From Thauera terpenica 58Eu (lineage in GTDB: Bacteria; Pseudomonadota; Gammaproteobacteria; Burkholderiales; Rhodocyclaceae): a DNA stretch of 64,000 bases. Below the pieces are notes generated by a model, which had not been told where the DNA came from, made no database searches, and saw nothing but the letters and a program-made list of their open reading frames with translations. Positions 19,328 through 29,413 of this stretch are shown piece after piece (within the stretch, counting starts at the first letter, position 1; the number at the start of each line of letters is the position of its first letter). The DNA is taken from positions 1 through 64,000 of the forward strand of contig NZ_ATJV01000103.1 in the NCBI RefSeq assembly GCF_000443165.1, written 5' to 3'. Position numbers and translations under genes: made by a program.

Positions 19328-20614
19328 ATGTTTGGTTTCCTGAAGAAGAAGTTCGGCAAGACCGAACAGGCTGAATCCGGCCAGCCAGCGAGCGCCGATG
19401 GTGTCGATCAGGACTTGCGCGCCGACGCGCCTGCTGCGGTGGATGAAGCGCCTGCCACCGAATCCCCTGTCACCGCGCCAGCAGCTACCACGCCAGCAGC
19501 CCCTGCCGCGCCCGCGGCGACGGTCAGCGTGCCCGTGCCCGTGGCCGCAGCGCAGGTGCCTGACCAGCTTGCGGCCGAGGTCCCTGTGCCTGAGGTCACT
19601 GTGCCTGAGGTCGAGCAGCCCGCAGCGCTTGCGCTCGAGACCGAGGCGCCAGCGCCCAGGCGCTCCTGGGGGGATAGGCTCAAGGCGGGCCTGGCGCGTA
19701 CGCGCCAGCAGCTGGGGGGCGGTCTGGCGAGCCTGTTCGGTCGGCGCAAGATCGACGAAGACCTGCTCGAAGAGCTCGAATCCACCTTGTTGATGGCCGA
19801 TTGTGGCGTCGATGCCACCCAGCACCTGATCGATGACCTGCGCCGGCGCTGGAAGCGCGACCGGCTTGAAACCGCGGACCAGTTGCAGAAGGCGCTGGCC
19901 GACGGGTTGCACGCCATCCTCACCCCGCTCGAGCAGCCGCTGGTGATCGGCACGCAGCGCCCCTTCATCATCATGATTGCGGGCGTCAACGGCGCAGGCA
20001 AGACGACGTCGATCGGCAAGCTGGCGAAGTATTTCCAGAACCAGGGCAAGAGCGTCCTGCTCGCTGCGGGCGACACCTTCCGCGCCGCAGCGCGCGAGCA
20101 GTTGATGACCTGGGGGGCGCGCAACAACGTCGCCGTGGTGGCGCAGGATGGCGGTGATGCCGCAGCGGTGATCTTTGATGCGATCAGCGCCGCACGCGCA
20201 CGCAATATCGACATCGTGCTGGCCGATACCGCGGGGCGACTGCCTACCCAGCTCCACCTCATGGAAGAGATCGCCAAGGTGAGGCGGGTCATCGTCAAGG
20301 CTGACCCCAGCGGTCCGCATGAAGTCTTGCTCGTGCTCGACGCCAATATCGGCCAGAACGCGCTCGCCCAGGTGAAGGCCTTCGACAAGACCATAGGTGT
20401 CACCGGCCTGGTGGTGACCAAGCTCGATGGCACGGCCAAGGGTGGGGTGCTGGCGGCGATCGCGCGCCAGTGCCCGAAACCGCTGCGCTTCATCGGTGTG
20501 GGCGAAGGCATCGACGACTTGCAGCCGTTCAAGGCGCGTGAATTTGTCGATGCGCTGTTCGAGCCCGCTGTGGGCTCGGCGCGCAAGGGCAAGGACGCAG
20601 GCGAGCACGCATGA
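19328..20614 (+). CDS. ftsY: Signal recognition particle receptor FtsY
   Basis: A 428-residue FtsY. The N-terminal about 115 residues are an acidic, Ala/Pro/Val-rich A domain with short imperfect repeats (VPVPEVTVPEVEQP region). The NG domain follows with the P-loop GVNGAGKTT at 219-227, DTAGR at 300-304 and TKLDG at 364-368. It docks SRP-ribosome complexes at the membrane and hydrolyses GTP together with Ffh. It heads ftsY-ftsE-ftsX with 4-base overlaps, the classical cluster. It is divergent from the M16 peptidases. Confidence 0.98.
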   Translation: MFGFLKKKFGKTEQAESGQPASADGVDQDLRADAPAAVDEAPATESPVTAPAATTPAAPAAPAATVSVPVPVAAAQVPDQLAAEVPVPEVTVPEVEQPAALALETEAPAPRRSWGDRLKAGLARTRQQLGGGLASLFGRRKIDEDLLEELESTLLMADCGVDATQHLIDDLRRRWKRDRLETADQLQKALADGLHAILTPLEQPLVIGTQRPFIIMIAGVNGAGKTTSIGKLAKYFQNQGKSVLLAAGDTFRAAAREQLMTWGARNNVAVVAQDGGDAAAVIFDAISAARARNIDIVLADTAGRLPTQLHLMEEIAKVRRVIVKADPSGPHEVLLVLDANIGQNALAQVKAFDKTIGVTGLVVTKLDGTAKGGVLAAIARQCPKPLRFIGVGEGIDDLQPFKAREFVDALFEPAVGSARKGKDAGEHA

Positions 20615-21306
20615 TCGTGTTTGACGAGGTGGCCAAGCGCTATGCGGGCGGCTATACCGCGCTGGCGGGTGTCAGCTGCGAGATCCGCCACGGTGAACTG
20701 GTGGTGCTGTCCGGCCACTCCGGTGCCGGCAAGAGCACCTTGCTGAAGCTGATTGCGGTCATCGAGCGCCCGAGCGCCGGGCGTGTGCTGATCAACGGCG
20801 AGGACGTGTCGCGCCTGCCCAGGTCGGCGATCCCCTATCTGCGCCGCAATCTTGGGCTGGTGTTGCAGGAAAGCCGGCTGTTGTTCGATCGCAATGTGTT
20901 CGACAACGTCATGCTGCCCTTGGTGATCACCGGCCATCCGCCGCGCGATGCCGGCCGGCGTGTGGCGGCGGCGCTGGAGCGTGTCGGCCTCGAGGGCCGT
21001 GGCAAGGAATTGCCGGCAGGGCTGTCGGGCGGCGAGCAGCAGCGCGTGGCGATTGCGCGCGCGATCGTCAATCGGCCGTCGATCCTGATCGCCGACGAGC
21101 CCACGGCTCACCTCGATCCGGCCTACGCGGCCGACATTGCGGACCTGTTTCGCTCCTTCAACGAAGCAGGCGTCACCGTGCTCGTCACCACCCATGATGG
21201 CGCCTTGTTCGCCGCCAGCCGGCCGCGGCGGCTGGTGCTCGCCGGTGGCCTGCTGATCGAGGACACGCGCCCCGATGGGCGTCCGGCGCAGGAGGTGGCG
21301 GCATGA
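20611..21306 (+). CDS. ftsE: Cell division ATP-binding protein FtsE
   Basis: A 231-residue ABC ATPase. Walker A is GHSGAGKSTLL, the signature is LSGGEQQRVAIARA and Walker B is ILIADEPTAHLDP. With FtsX it forms a membrane complex that activates septal peptidoglycan amidases through EnvC. It begins in an ATGA overlap with ftsY and ends in one with ftsX. Confidence 0.97.
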   Translation: MIVFDEVAKRYAGGYTALAGVSCEIRHGELVVLSGHSGAGKSTLLKLIAVIERPSAGRVLINGEDVSRLPRSAIPYLRRNLGLVLQESRLLFDRNVFDNVMLPLVITGHPPRDAGRRVAAALERVGLEGRGKELPAGLSGGEQQRVAIARAIVNRPSILIADEPTAHLDPAYAADIADLFRSFNEAGVTVLVTTHDGALFAASRPRRLVLAGGLLIEDTRPDGRPAQEVAA

Positions 21307-22199
21307 GGAACTGGCTCTACCTGCATGCGCGCGCCATTGCCCATGCGCTGCGCAGCCTGCTCGGTCAGCCCGTCGGCACCGTGCTGTCGGCGCTGGTGGT
21401 GGGGATCGCGCTGTCGCTACCGGGCGGTGGCTACCTGCTGCTCGACAACGTCGCCGCGCTCGCGCGTGGGGTGTCGGGCACGCCCGAGATCAGCGTCTTT
21501 CTCGATACCGGAGCGAAGAAAGCTGACGCCGAAGCGCTCGAAGCGCGCCTCAAGGCCCTGCCCGAGCTGGCCAGCTACCGCTTCGTCGCGCGTGACGAAG
21601 CCCTGCAGCAGCTCGCCGCCAGCGGTCTTGGCGATGTGCTCGGCGGCATTGGTGACAATCCGCTGCCCGACGCCTTCGTGCTGAGTCCGCGCGGCGAAGA
21701 TCCGGCGCTGTTCGAGCGCATGGCGAGCGAGATCGGCGGCTGGCCCAGGGTGGCTCATGTGCAGGTTGACTCGGCCTGGGTCAAGCGTCTGCACGCGCTG
21801 TTGACGCTGGGGCAGTCGGCAGTGCTGATGCTGGCGGGACTGCTCGGCTTCGCGCTGGTCATCGTCACCTTCAACACCATCCGTCTGCAGATCCTCACCC
21901 AGCGTCAGGAGATCGAGGTCAGCCGCTTGCTCGGTGCCACCGACCCCTTCATCCGGCGACCGTTCTACTGGTTCGGTGGCCTGCAGGGTGCGCTGGGCGG
22001 CCTGGTGGCCTTGGGCACGGTGTGGCTGGGCGTGCAGGCCCTGGGGCCGGCTGTCGCCCACCTCGCCGAGACCTATGGCGCGGTGTTCGTGCTCAGCGGT
22101 CCGGACTGGCGCGCTGCGCTCGCGATCGTCGCCTTCGCGGCCTTGCTGGGCTGGTTGGGGGCGGTCATCTCGGTGCGCCGCCATCTCGCGGGCGCTTGA
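21303..22199 (+). CDS. ftsX: Cell division protein FtsX
   Basis: A 298-residue permease-like protein with four membrane segments: one near residues 28-50 and three in the C-terminal half (starting about LTLGQSAVLMLAGLLGFALV). The large periplasmic loop carries GTPEISVFLDTGAKKADAEA, and the cytoplasmic loop holds TFNTIRLQILTQRQEIEVSR, the FtsX hallmark. It relays FtsE ATP hydrolysis to periplasmic hydrolase activators. Confidence 0.97.
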   Translation: MRNWLYLHARAIAHALRSLLGQPVGTVLSALVVGIALSLPGGGYLLLDNVAALARGVSGTPEISVFLDTGAKKADAEALEARLKALPELASYRFVARDEALQQLAASGLGDVLGGIGDNPLPDAFVLSPRGEDPALFERMASEIGGWPRVAHVQVDSAWVKRLHALLTLGQSAVLMLAGLLGFALVIVTFNTIRLQILTQRQEIEVSRLLGATDPFIRRPFYWFGGLQGALGGLVALGTVWLGVQALGPAVAHLAETYGAVFVLSGPDWRAALAIVAFAALLGWLGAVISVRRHLAGA

Positions 22200-22283
22200 A
22201 TTTCAGGTGTTCGCCCCCACGTGGGTGTGATCGCCTGTCGCGATGTCGTGTCGCTGACGGGGTCTTGGCTGAAATGGCTGGTG

Positions 22284-22320
22284 ATAGCAATTTACAATCA
22301 AGAGTATCTTGATTATCAAT
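22284..22320 (+). promoter_or_regulatory. OxyR-type operator upstream of ahpC
   Basis: Four tetranucleotides occur at exact 11-base spacing: ATAG (22284), CAAT (22295), ATCT (22306) and CAAT (22317). This fits the OxyR arrangement of ATAG/CTAT-like elements on one DNA face. It lies 84 bases before the ahpC start, in a locally AT-rich stretch. Peroxide induction by OxyR is the inference. Confidence 0.6.
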
Positions 22321-22403
22321 TAGAGCAATCTTTCCATCCGCTCTAAACTCCAATCCATCGAGTTTCAACTCGCTGTTTCATCAACCCGCCCGGAGGACTA
22401 CAG

Positions 22404-22967
22404 ATGTCATTGATCAATACCCAGGTTCAAGCGTTCAAGGCCCAAGCGTTCAAGAACGGCAAGTTCATCGAAGTGAGTGATGCCGATCTGCAAGGCAAGT
22501 GGTCCGTGCTGATCTTCATGCCGGCCGCCTTCACCTTCAACTGCCCGACCGAAATCGAGGACGCGGCCGATCACTACGCCGAGTTCGAGAAGGCCGGTGC
22601 CGAGGTCTACATCGTCACCACCGACACCCATTTCTCGCACAAGGTGTGGCACGAAACCTCGGCCGCCGTCGGCAAGGCCCGCTTTGCCCTGGTTGGTGAC
22701 CCCACCCACAAGCTGACGCGTGCGTTCGACGTGCATATCGATGAAGAAGGTCTGGCCCTGCGCGGCACCTTCATCATCAACCCGGAAGGCATCATCAAGA
22801 CGATGGAAGTGCACGACAACGCCATCGCTCGTGACGTGACCGAGACCGTGCGCAAGCTCAAGGCTGCCCAGTACGTCGCTTCGCACCCGAACGAAGTGTG
22901 CCCGGCGAAGTGGAAGGAAGGTGAAGCCACGCTGGCACCGTCGATCGACCTCGTCGGCAAGATCTGA
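22404..22967 (+). CDS. ahpC: Alkyl hydroperoxide reductase peroxiredoxin AhpC
   Basis: A 187-residue 2-Cys peroxiredoxin. The peroxidatic Cys47 is in FTFNCPTEIED and the resolving Cys166 in NEVCPAKW, both in the normal positions. It reduces hydrogen peroxide and organic peroxides and is recycled by AhpF, encoded 129 bases downstream. CCGGAGGACTACAG precedes the ATG as a ribosome-binding site. An OxyR-type operator is upstream. Confidence 0.98.
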   Translation: MSLINTQVQAFKAQAFKNGKFIEVSDADLQGKWSVLIFMPAAFTFNCPTEIEDAADHYAEFEKAGAEVYIVTTDTHFSHKVWHETSAAVGKARFALVGDPTHKLTRAFDVHIDEEGLALRGTFIINPEGIIKTMEVHDNAIARDVTETVRKLKAAQYVASHPNEVCPAKWKEGEATLAPSIDLVGKI

Positions 22968-22982
22968 GTCAGTCCTCGCACC

Positions 22983-23037
22983 GCCCGGGCCGCGAAGGCC
23001 CGGGCTGCTTGATCCGCAGCCGGCCATGAGCCGGCTG
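22983..23037 (+). terminator. Two stem-loops between ahpC and ahpF
   Basis: GCCCGGGCC / GGCCCGGGC (9 pairs, loop GCGAA, 22983-23005) and CAGCCGGC / GCCGGCTG (8 pairs, loop CATGA, 23017-23037) lie in series. Neither has a T-run. They may stabilise the ahpC mRNA 3' end or partly terminate so that AhpC exceeds AhpF. Confidence 0.55.
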
Positions 23038-23096
23038 TGTTGTATCCGCAGCGCCGAAAACAGCGGCAATCGCAAACTGGAAAGGGAGAAACCATC

Positions 23097-24674
23097 ATGC
23101 TGGACGCCAATATCAAGGCTCAACTGAAATCTTATCTGGAGCGGGTGACGCAGCCGATCGAGATCGTGGCGTCGCTGGATGAAGGAGCAAAGTCACGCGA
23201 GATGCGGGAGTTGCTGAACGACGTGGTCGAGCAGTCCGCCCTCATCACCCTGAGCGCAAGCACTGATCAGGCCAATACGCGCACACCTTCATTTTCGGTG
23301 GGGCCGAAAGCAGCTGGCAAGGAGGGGCGGGTACGCTTCGCCGGTCTGCCCATGGGCCATGAATTCACCTCGCTCATCCTCGCCTTGCTGCAGTCGGCGG
23401 GCTATCCGCCCAAGGTCGATGCGGACGTGATCGAGCAGATCCAGAGTCTGGAAGGCGAATACAACTTCGAGACCTATATCTCGCTGTCCTGCCACAACTG
23501 CCCCGATGTGGTGCAGGCGCTCAACCTGATGGCGATCCTCAACCCCAACATCCGCCACACCATGATCGATGGCGCCCTGTTCCAGGACGAAGTCGAGCAG
23601 CGCCAGATCATGGCGGTGCCCACGGTGTACCTGAATGGTCAGGAGTTCGGTCAGGGCCGCATGGAACTGGGCGAGATGCTCGCCAAGCTCGACACCGGCG
23701 CCGCGGCGCGCGATGCAAAGAAGCTGTCGGCCAAGGAGGCCTACGACGTGCTGATCGTCGGCGGTGGGCCGGCCGGCGCCGCGGCCGCGATCTATGCAGC
23801 GCGCAAGGGCATCCGCACCGGCATCGTCGCCGAGCGTTTCGGCGGTCAGGTGATGGACACGCTGGCGATCGAGAATTTCATCTCGGTGAAGGCCACTGAA
23901 GGCCCCAAGCTGGTGATGGCGCTCGAAGAGCACGTCAAGGAGTATGAAGTTGATGTGATGAACCTGCAGCGCGTGGTCAAGCTCGTGCCCGGCAGCGAAG
24001 ATGGCAGCCAGCTTGCCGAGGTTCATCTCGAGAACGGCGCCGCGCTCAAGACCAGGACGGTGATCATCGCCACCGGCGCCCGTTGGCGCGAGATGAACGT
24101 ACCCGGCGAGCAGGAATTCCGTGGCAAGGGTGTGGCCTACTGCCCGCACTGCGATGGTCCGCTGTTCAAGGGCAAGCGCGTGGCGGTGATTGGCGGCGGC
24201 AACTCCGGCGTCGAGGCCGCAATCGACCTCGCCGGCATCGTCGGCCATGTGACCTTGCTTGAGTTTGACCACGACTTGCGCGCTGACGCCGTGTTGCAGC
24301 GCAAGCTCTACAGCCTGCCCAATGTCAGCGTCCTCAAGAGCGCGCAGACCACCGAAGTGACCGGCACTGAAAAGGTCAATGGCCTGGTGTACAAGGACCG
24401 GACCTCGGGCGAGGCGCACCGGCTCGAGCTCGAAGGCATCTTCGTGCAGATCGGCCTGCTGCCCAACACCGACTTCCTCAAGGGCACGCTCGACTTGAGC
24501 CGCTTCGGCGAGGTCATCATCGACCCCAGGACGCAGACCTCGGTAGCGGGGGTGTTCGCTGCTGGTGACTGCACCACGGTGCCGTACAAGCAGATCGTGA
24601 TCGCCATGGGCGAAGGCTCGAAGGCAGCGCTGTCGGCCTTCGATCACCTCATCCGCACGTCCGCTCCGGCCTGA
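23097..24674 (+). CDS. ahpF: Alkyl hydroperoxide reductase flavoprotein AhpF
   Basis: A 525-residue flavoprotein that passes NADH electrons to AhpC. The N-terminal double-thioredoxin domain has SCHNCPD (Cys132, Cys135), the FAD motif is [20 protein letters not shown], and the thioredoxin-reductase disulfide is YCPHCDG (Cys349, Cys352). [16 protein letters not shown] motif binds NADH. The start at 23097 follows GGAAAGGGAGAAACC; an upstream in-frame start lies in the stem-loop region. Confidence 0.97.
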   Translation: MLDANIKAQLKSYLERVTQPIEIVASLDEGAKSREMRELLNDVVEQSALITLSASTDQANTRTPSFSVGPKAAGKEGRVRFAGLPMGHEFTSLILALLQSAGYPPKVDADVIEQIQSLEGEYNFETYISLSCHNCPDVVQALNLMAILNPNIRHTMIDGALFQDEVEQRQIMAVPTVYLNGQEFGQGRMELGEMLAKLDTGAAARDAKKLSAKEAYDVLIVGGGPAGAAAAIYAARKGIRTGIVAERFGGQVMDTLAIENFISVKATEGPKLVMALEEHVKEYEVDVMNLQRVVKLVPGSEDGSQLAEVHLENGAALKTRTVIIATGARWREMNVPGEQEFRGKGVAYCPHCDGPLFKGKRVAVIGGGNSGVEAAIDLAGIVGHVTLLEFDHDLRADAVLQRKLYSLPNVSVLKSAQTTEVTGTEKVNGLVYKDRTSGEAHRLELEGIFVQIGLLPNTDFLKGTLDLSRFGEVIIDPRTQTSVAGVFAAGDCTTVPYKQIVIAMGEGSKAALSAFDHLIRTSAPA

Positions 24675-24699
24675 TGCCCTGAGCTGCTGGCGTGAAAGT

Positions 24700-24731
24700 G
24701 CCCCGCCGGGATCGCCCGTGCGGGGCATTTG
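24700..24731 (+). terminator. Terminator downstream of ahpF
   Basis: An 8-base stem TGCCCCGC / GCGGGGCA with a 13-base loop followed by TTT, 26 bases after the ahpF stop. Confidence 0.65.
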
Positions 24732-24820
24732 CTGTTCAGGCCGTGGACGGCGGCTGAGCTTGGCGCCGATGGCGCTCTCCCCGTCCCTGTGTGTTGCTGT
24801 CTTCGATCCGGAGTCCTGCC

Positions 24821-26707
<1,887 letters not shown>

Positions 26708-26788
26708 GCGCGCGCCGCGCAAGACTTTGTTACCTGAGCACGCGCGCCTTCCGAGTTCTGGCCGGCTGACCTTGGATAGAATGTTGAC

Positions 26789-28588
26789 ATGGCCCCTTCC
26801 CCTGAGCCCTACGTCATGCCGTGCCATGGCGATGCCCGTCATCGACGCAGTGTGGTGCTCGTGTATGTGGTGGCGGCGCTCCTGTGTGGCGGGCTGTTGT
26901 GGGTCGAGTCCCTGCGCGTCGATCGGGCGTCGATGGCGGCCGCACGTGAGCGCGGGGCCGCGCTGTTCAGGCTGATCGAGGTGTCGCGCGACTGGAACGC
27001 GCGCCATGGCGGGGTGTACGTCCCGATCACGGCGGAAACCCAACCCAACCCCTATCTGAGCCATCCGCATCGCGACGTGCTGACCACGGACGGGCAGGCC
27101 CTGACCTTGATCGATCACGCGTGCATGACGCGGCAGATTTCCGAGCTGGCGCAGCAGGTCGAGGGCTTGAGCCTGCACATCACCAGCCTCAGGCCGGTGC
27201 GCCCGGGCAATGCGCCTGATCCCTGGGAGGCCGAGGCCTTGCGCGCGTTCGAACAAGGCGCGCCCGAGATGCTGGTGCTGACGCGCGACGAGCGTGGCCC
27301 GGTGCATCGCTACATGGCGCCGCTGCGCACGACCGAGTCCTGTTTGCAGTGCCATGCGGAAAAAAACTTCAAGGTCGGTGAAGTTCGTGGCGGCATCTCG
27401 ATGACGATGCCGGCCGAGCCGCTGCTGGTGCTGCGCGATGCCCAGCGCTTGCGGGTGGTGGGGCTGTTTCTGGCCGCGTTTGCGCTTGCTTCCGGGCTCT
27501 TTCATTACCTGCTCGTCCTCACCCGACGCCATCTGCGTGCGATCGCCCGCATCAACGCCGAGCAGGAGAGACTCATTGTCCAGCGCACCAGCGAATTGGC
27601 CGCCAGCAACGCCGGGCTGGCGCGCGAGGTCGAGCAGCGGCGGCGCGATCAGCGTCAGCTGGCCACCAGCGAGGCACGCTATCGGGCGATCTTCGACAGC
27701 ACGGCCGAGGGCCTCATGCTGATCGACGAAGAGGCCCGGATTGAGGAGGTCAATCCCGCCTTCACCACCATTACCGGGTACGAGGCAGAGGAGGTGCGTG
27801 GTCATGGCCTGGAGGTGCTGGGTGCGGGGCGTCACGATCAGGCCTTCTTCGACACCATCCGCCGCACCCTGGCCGAGCGCGGGCGCTGGCAGGGCGAAGT
27901 GTGGAACCGGCGCAAGAGCGGCGACGCCTACGTGCAGTGGATGTCGATCACCCGCGCCAGCCTGCCTGATGAGGTCGGCGCCTACGTGGCCACACTGACC
28001 GACATCACCCTGCGCAAGGAAGTGGAGGAGCGCATGCTGTATCGCGCCGACCATGACGCGCTGACCGGCATGCCCAACCGCGGTCTGTTCCAGGACCGGC
28101 TGGCGGCGGCGCTGGCTGCCTCGCACCGCACGCGGCAGCCCTTCGCCGTGCTGTTCGTCGATCTCGACCGCTTCAAGGCCGTCAATGACCGCCTTGGCCA
28201 TCCGGCAGGCGACGCCTTGCTTATCGAGGCCGGGGCCAGGATTGCGGCCTGCGCGCGCGAGTCCGACACCGTGGCGCGCTTTGGCGGCGACGAGTTCGCC
28301 GTGATCCTGACCGAGGTGGGCGGCTTTGCCGAGGCCGAAGAGGTCGCGCAACGCATCTGTGTTGCGCTGGCAGCGCCTTTCATGCTGCCGCAGGGCGAAG
28401 CACAGGTGGCCAGCTCGGTGGGCATCGCACTGTCACCGACGCATGGCAGCGATGCCGCCACCCTGGAAGAGCATGCCGATCAGGCGCTGTACGTGGCCAA
28501 GCGCGGCGGTGGCAACCGCTGGTGCGTGTATTCGCCCACGGTCGCGGCCTCAGCGGCTGACAGGGGAAAAGGCCGCCGCCGGCACTGA
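26789..28588 (+). CDS. Diguanylate cyclase with a DUF3365 heme-type sensor, PAS and GGDEF
   Basis: A 599-residue membrane protein. A membrane segment near residues 21-40 is followed by a periplasmic DUF3365-like domain ending with SCLQCHAEK; Cys185, Cys188 and His189 form a CxxCH motif that could bind covalent heme c. A second membrane segment (about 225-245) leads to a PAS domain (about 295-405) and a GGDEF domain. The GGDEF active site is RFGGDEF (499-503), and the RESD product-inhibition site precedes it by five residues. It makes cyclic di-GMP, presumably in response to redox or gas. No EAL domain is present. The start could also be codon 10. Confidence 0.9.
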   Translation: MAPSPEPYVMPCHGDARHRRSVVLVYVVAALLCGGLLWVESLRVDRASMAAARERGAALFRLIEVSRDWNARHGGVYVPITAETQPNPYLSHPHRDVLTTDGQALTLIDHACMTRQISELAQQVEGLSLHITSLRPVRPGNAPDPWEAEALRAFEQGAPEMLVLTRDERGPVHRYMAPLRTTESCLQCHAEKNFKVGEVRGGISMTMPAEPLLVLRDAQRLRVVGLFLAAFALASGLFHYLLVLTRRHLRAIARINAEQERLIVQRTSELAASNAGLAREVEQRRRDQRQLATSEARYRAIFDSTAEGLMLIDEEARIEEVNPAFTTITGYEAEEVRGHGLEVLGAGRHDQAFFDTIRRTLAERGRWQGEVWNRRKSGDAYVQWMSITRASLPDEVGAYVATLTDITLRKEVEERMLYRADHDALTGMPNRGLFQDRLAAALAASHRTRQPFAVLFVDLDRFKAVNDRLGHPAGDALLIEAGARIAACARESDTVARFGGDEFAVILTEVGGFAEAEEVAQRICVALAAPFMLPQGEAQVASSVGIALSPTHGSDAATLEEHADQALYVAKRGGGNRWCVYSPTVAASAADRGKGRRRH

Positions 28589-28613
28589 GTGTGTACGACG
28601 CAGGCTGCTGCGC

Positions 28614-29270
28614 TCAGGTGCACATGAGGGTGGCAGCCAGGGCCTGCGGGCTGCTCGCCGCGCGCCAGTGCGGGGCCATGTGTGCGGGCTGCAGGCTGCC
28701 ATAGCCCCAGGTGGCGGCGATGAAGGCCAGGCCGTTGGCATCGGCCGATTCGCCGTCTTCGCTGCGGTCGCCGATGTACACCGCGGTCGCGCGCGGGATG
28801 CTGCGCTCGGCAAGCAGGCGCGCGATCATCGTCGCCTTGTCGGGCAGACGCGGGGTGATCATGTCCAGTGCGTACACCGCCTCGAAGTATGCGCTCCAGC
28901 CCAGGTGCTGCAAGATCAACTGCGTCGGATGCAGGCGCTTGTTGGTGGCGATGGCGAGGTGCAGACCGCTGGCGGCCAGTTGCGACAACATGTCACTGAC
29001 GCCCTCGTAGGCCGCCGTCTGCAGGTAGCCGGTGCTGTCATAGCTGGCCTTGAAGTGGCCCGCCAGTTCCTCCATCAGCGCGGGGTCGGTGCTGCCGGTC
29101 AGCAGCTGCAGGGTCTCGGTCAGCGCCGGGCCGACGATCGAGGCGTCGATCGGACGCACCGGCTCGCGCCCGGCTGCAGCGAAACTGTCGCGATAGCTGG
29201 CGAGGATGGCGGGCGCTGAATCGATCAGGGTGCCGTCGAGATCGAACAGGATGTGCCGGTGGGCTGACAT
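28614..29270 (-). CDS. HAD-superfamily hydrolase, phosphoglycolate-phosphatase-like
   Basis: A 218-residue HAD subfamily IA phosphatase. Motif I is FDLDGTLID (Asp10 nucleophile, Asp12), motif II is AIATNKR, motif III Lys is in the LPDKATMIARL region and motif IV is YIGDRSEDGESA. It is cytosolic and resembles Gph/PpaX-type phosphatases. The substrate cannot be assigned. The 3' end converges on the cyclase gene with 25 bases between them. Confidence 0.88.
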   Translation of the reverse strand: MSAHRHILFDLDGTLIDSAPAILASYRDSFAAAGREPVRPIDASIVGPALTETLQLLTGSTDPALMEELAGHFKASYDSTGYLQTAAYEGVSDMLSQLAASGLHLAIATNKRLHPTQLILQHLGWSAYFEAVYALDMITPRLPDKATMIARLLAERSIPRATAVYIGDRSEDGESADANGLAFIAATWGYGSLQPAHMAPHWRAASSPQALAATLMCT

Positions 29271-29413
29271 GGGGGCTCGCGAGTGGTGTTGGAGAACCGC
29301 ATTTTACGGGCTCGCGCATGCTTTTCTGCATGCTGCCACTTTCTCCACGGTGCAAGCTCTCGTGTTCGCGCGAAAATGGGCGCTCTCGGTTTCAAAGTCC
29401 CGGAGCTCCGTCC

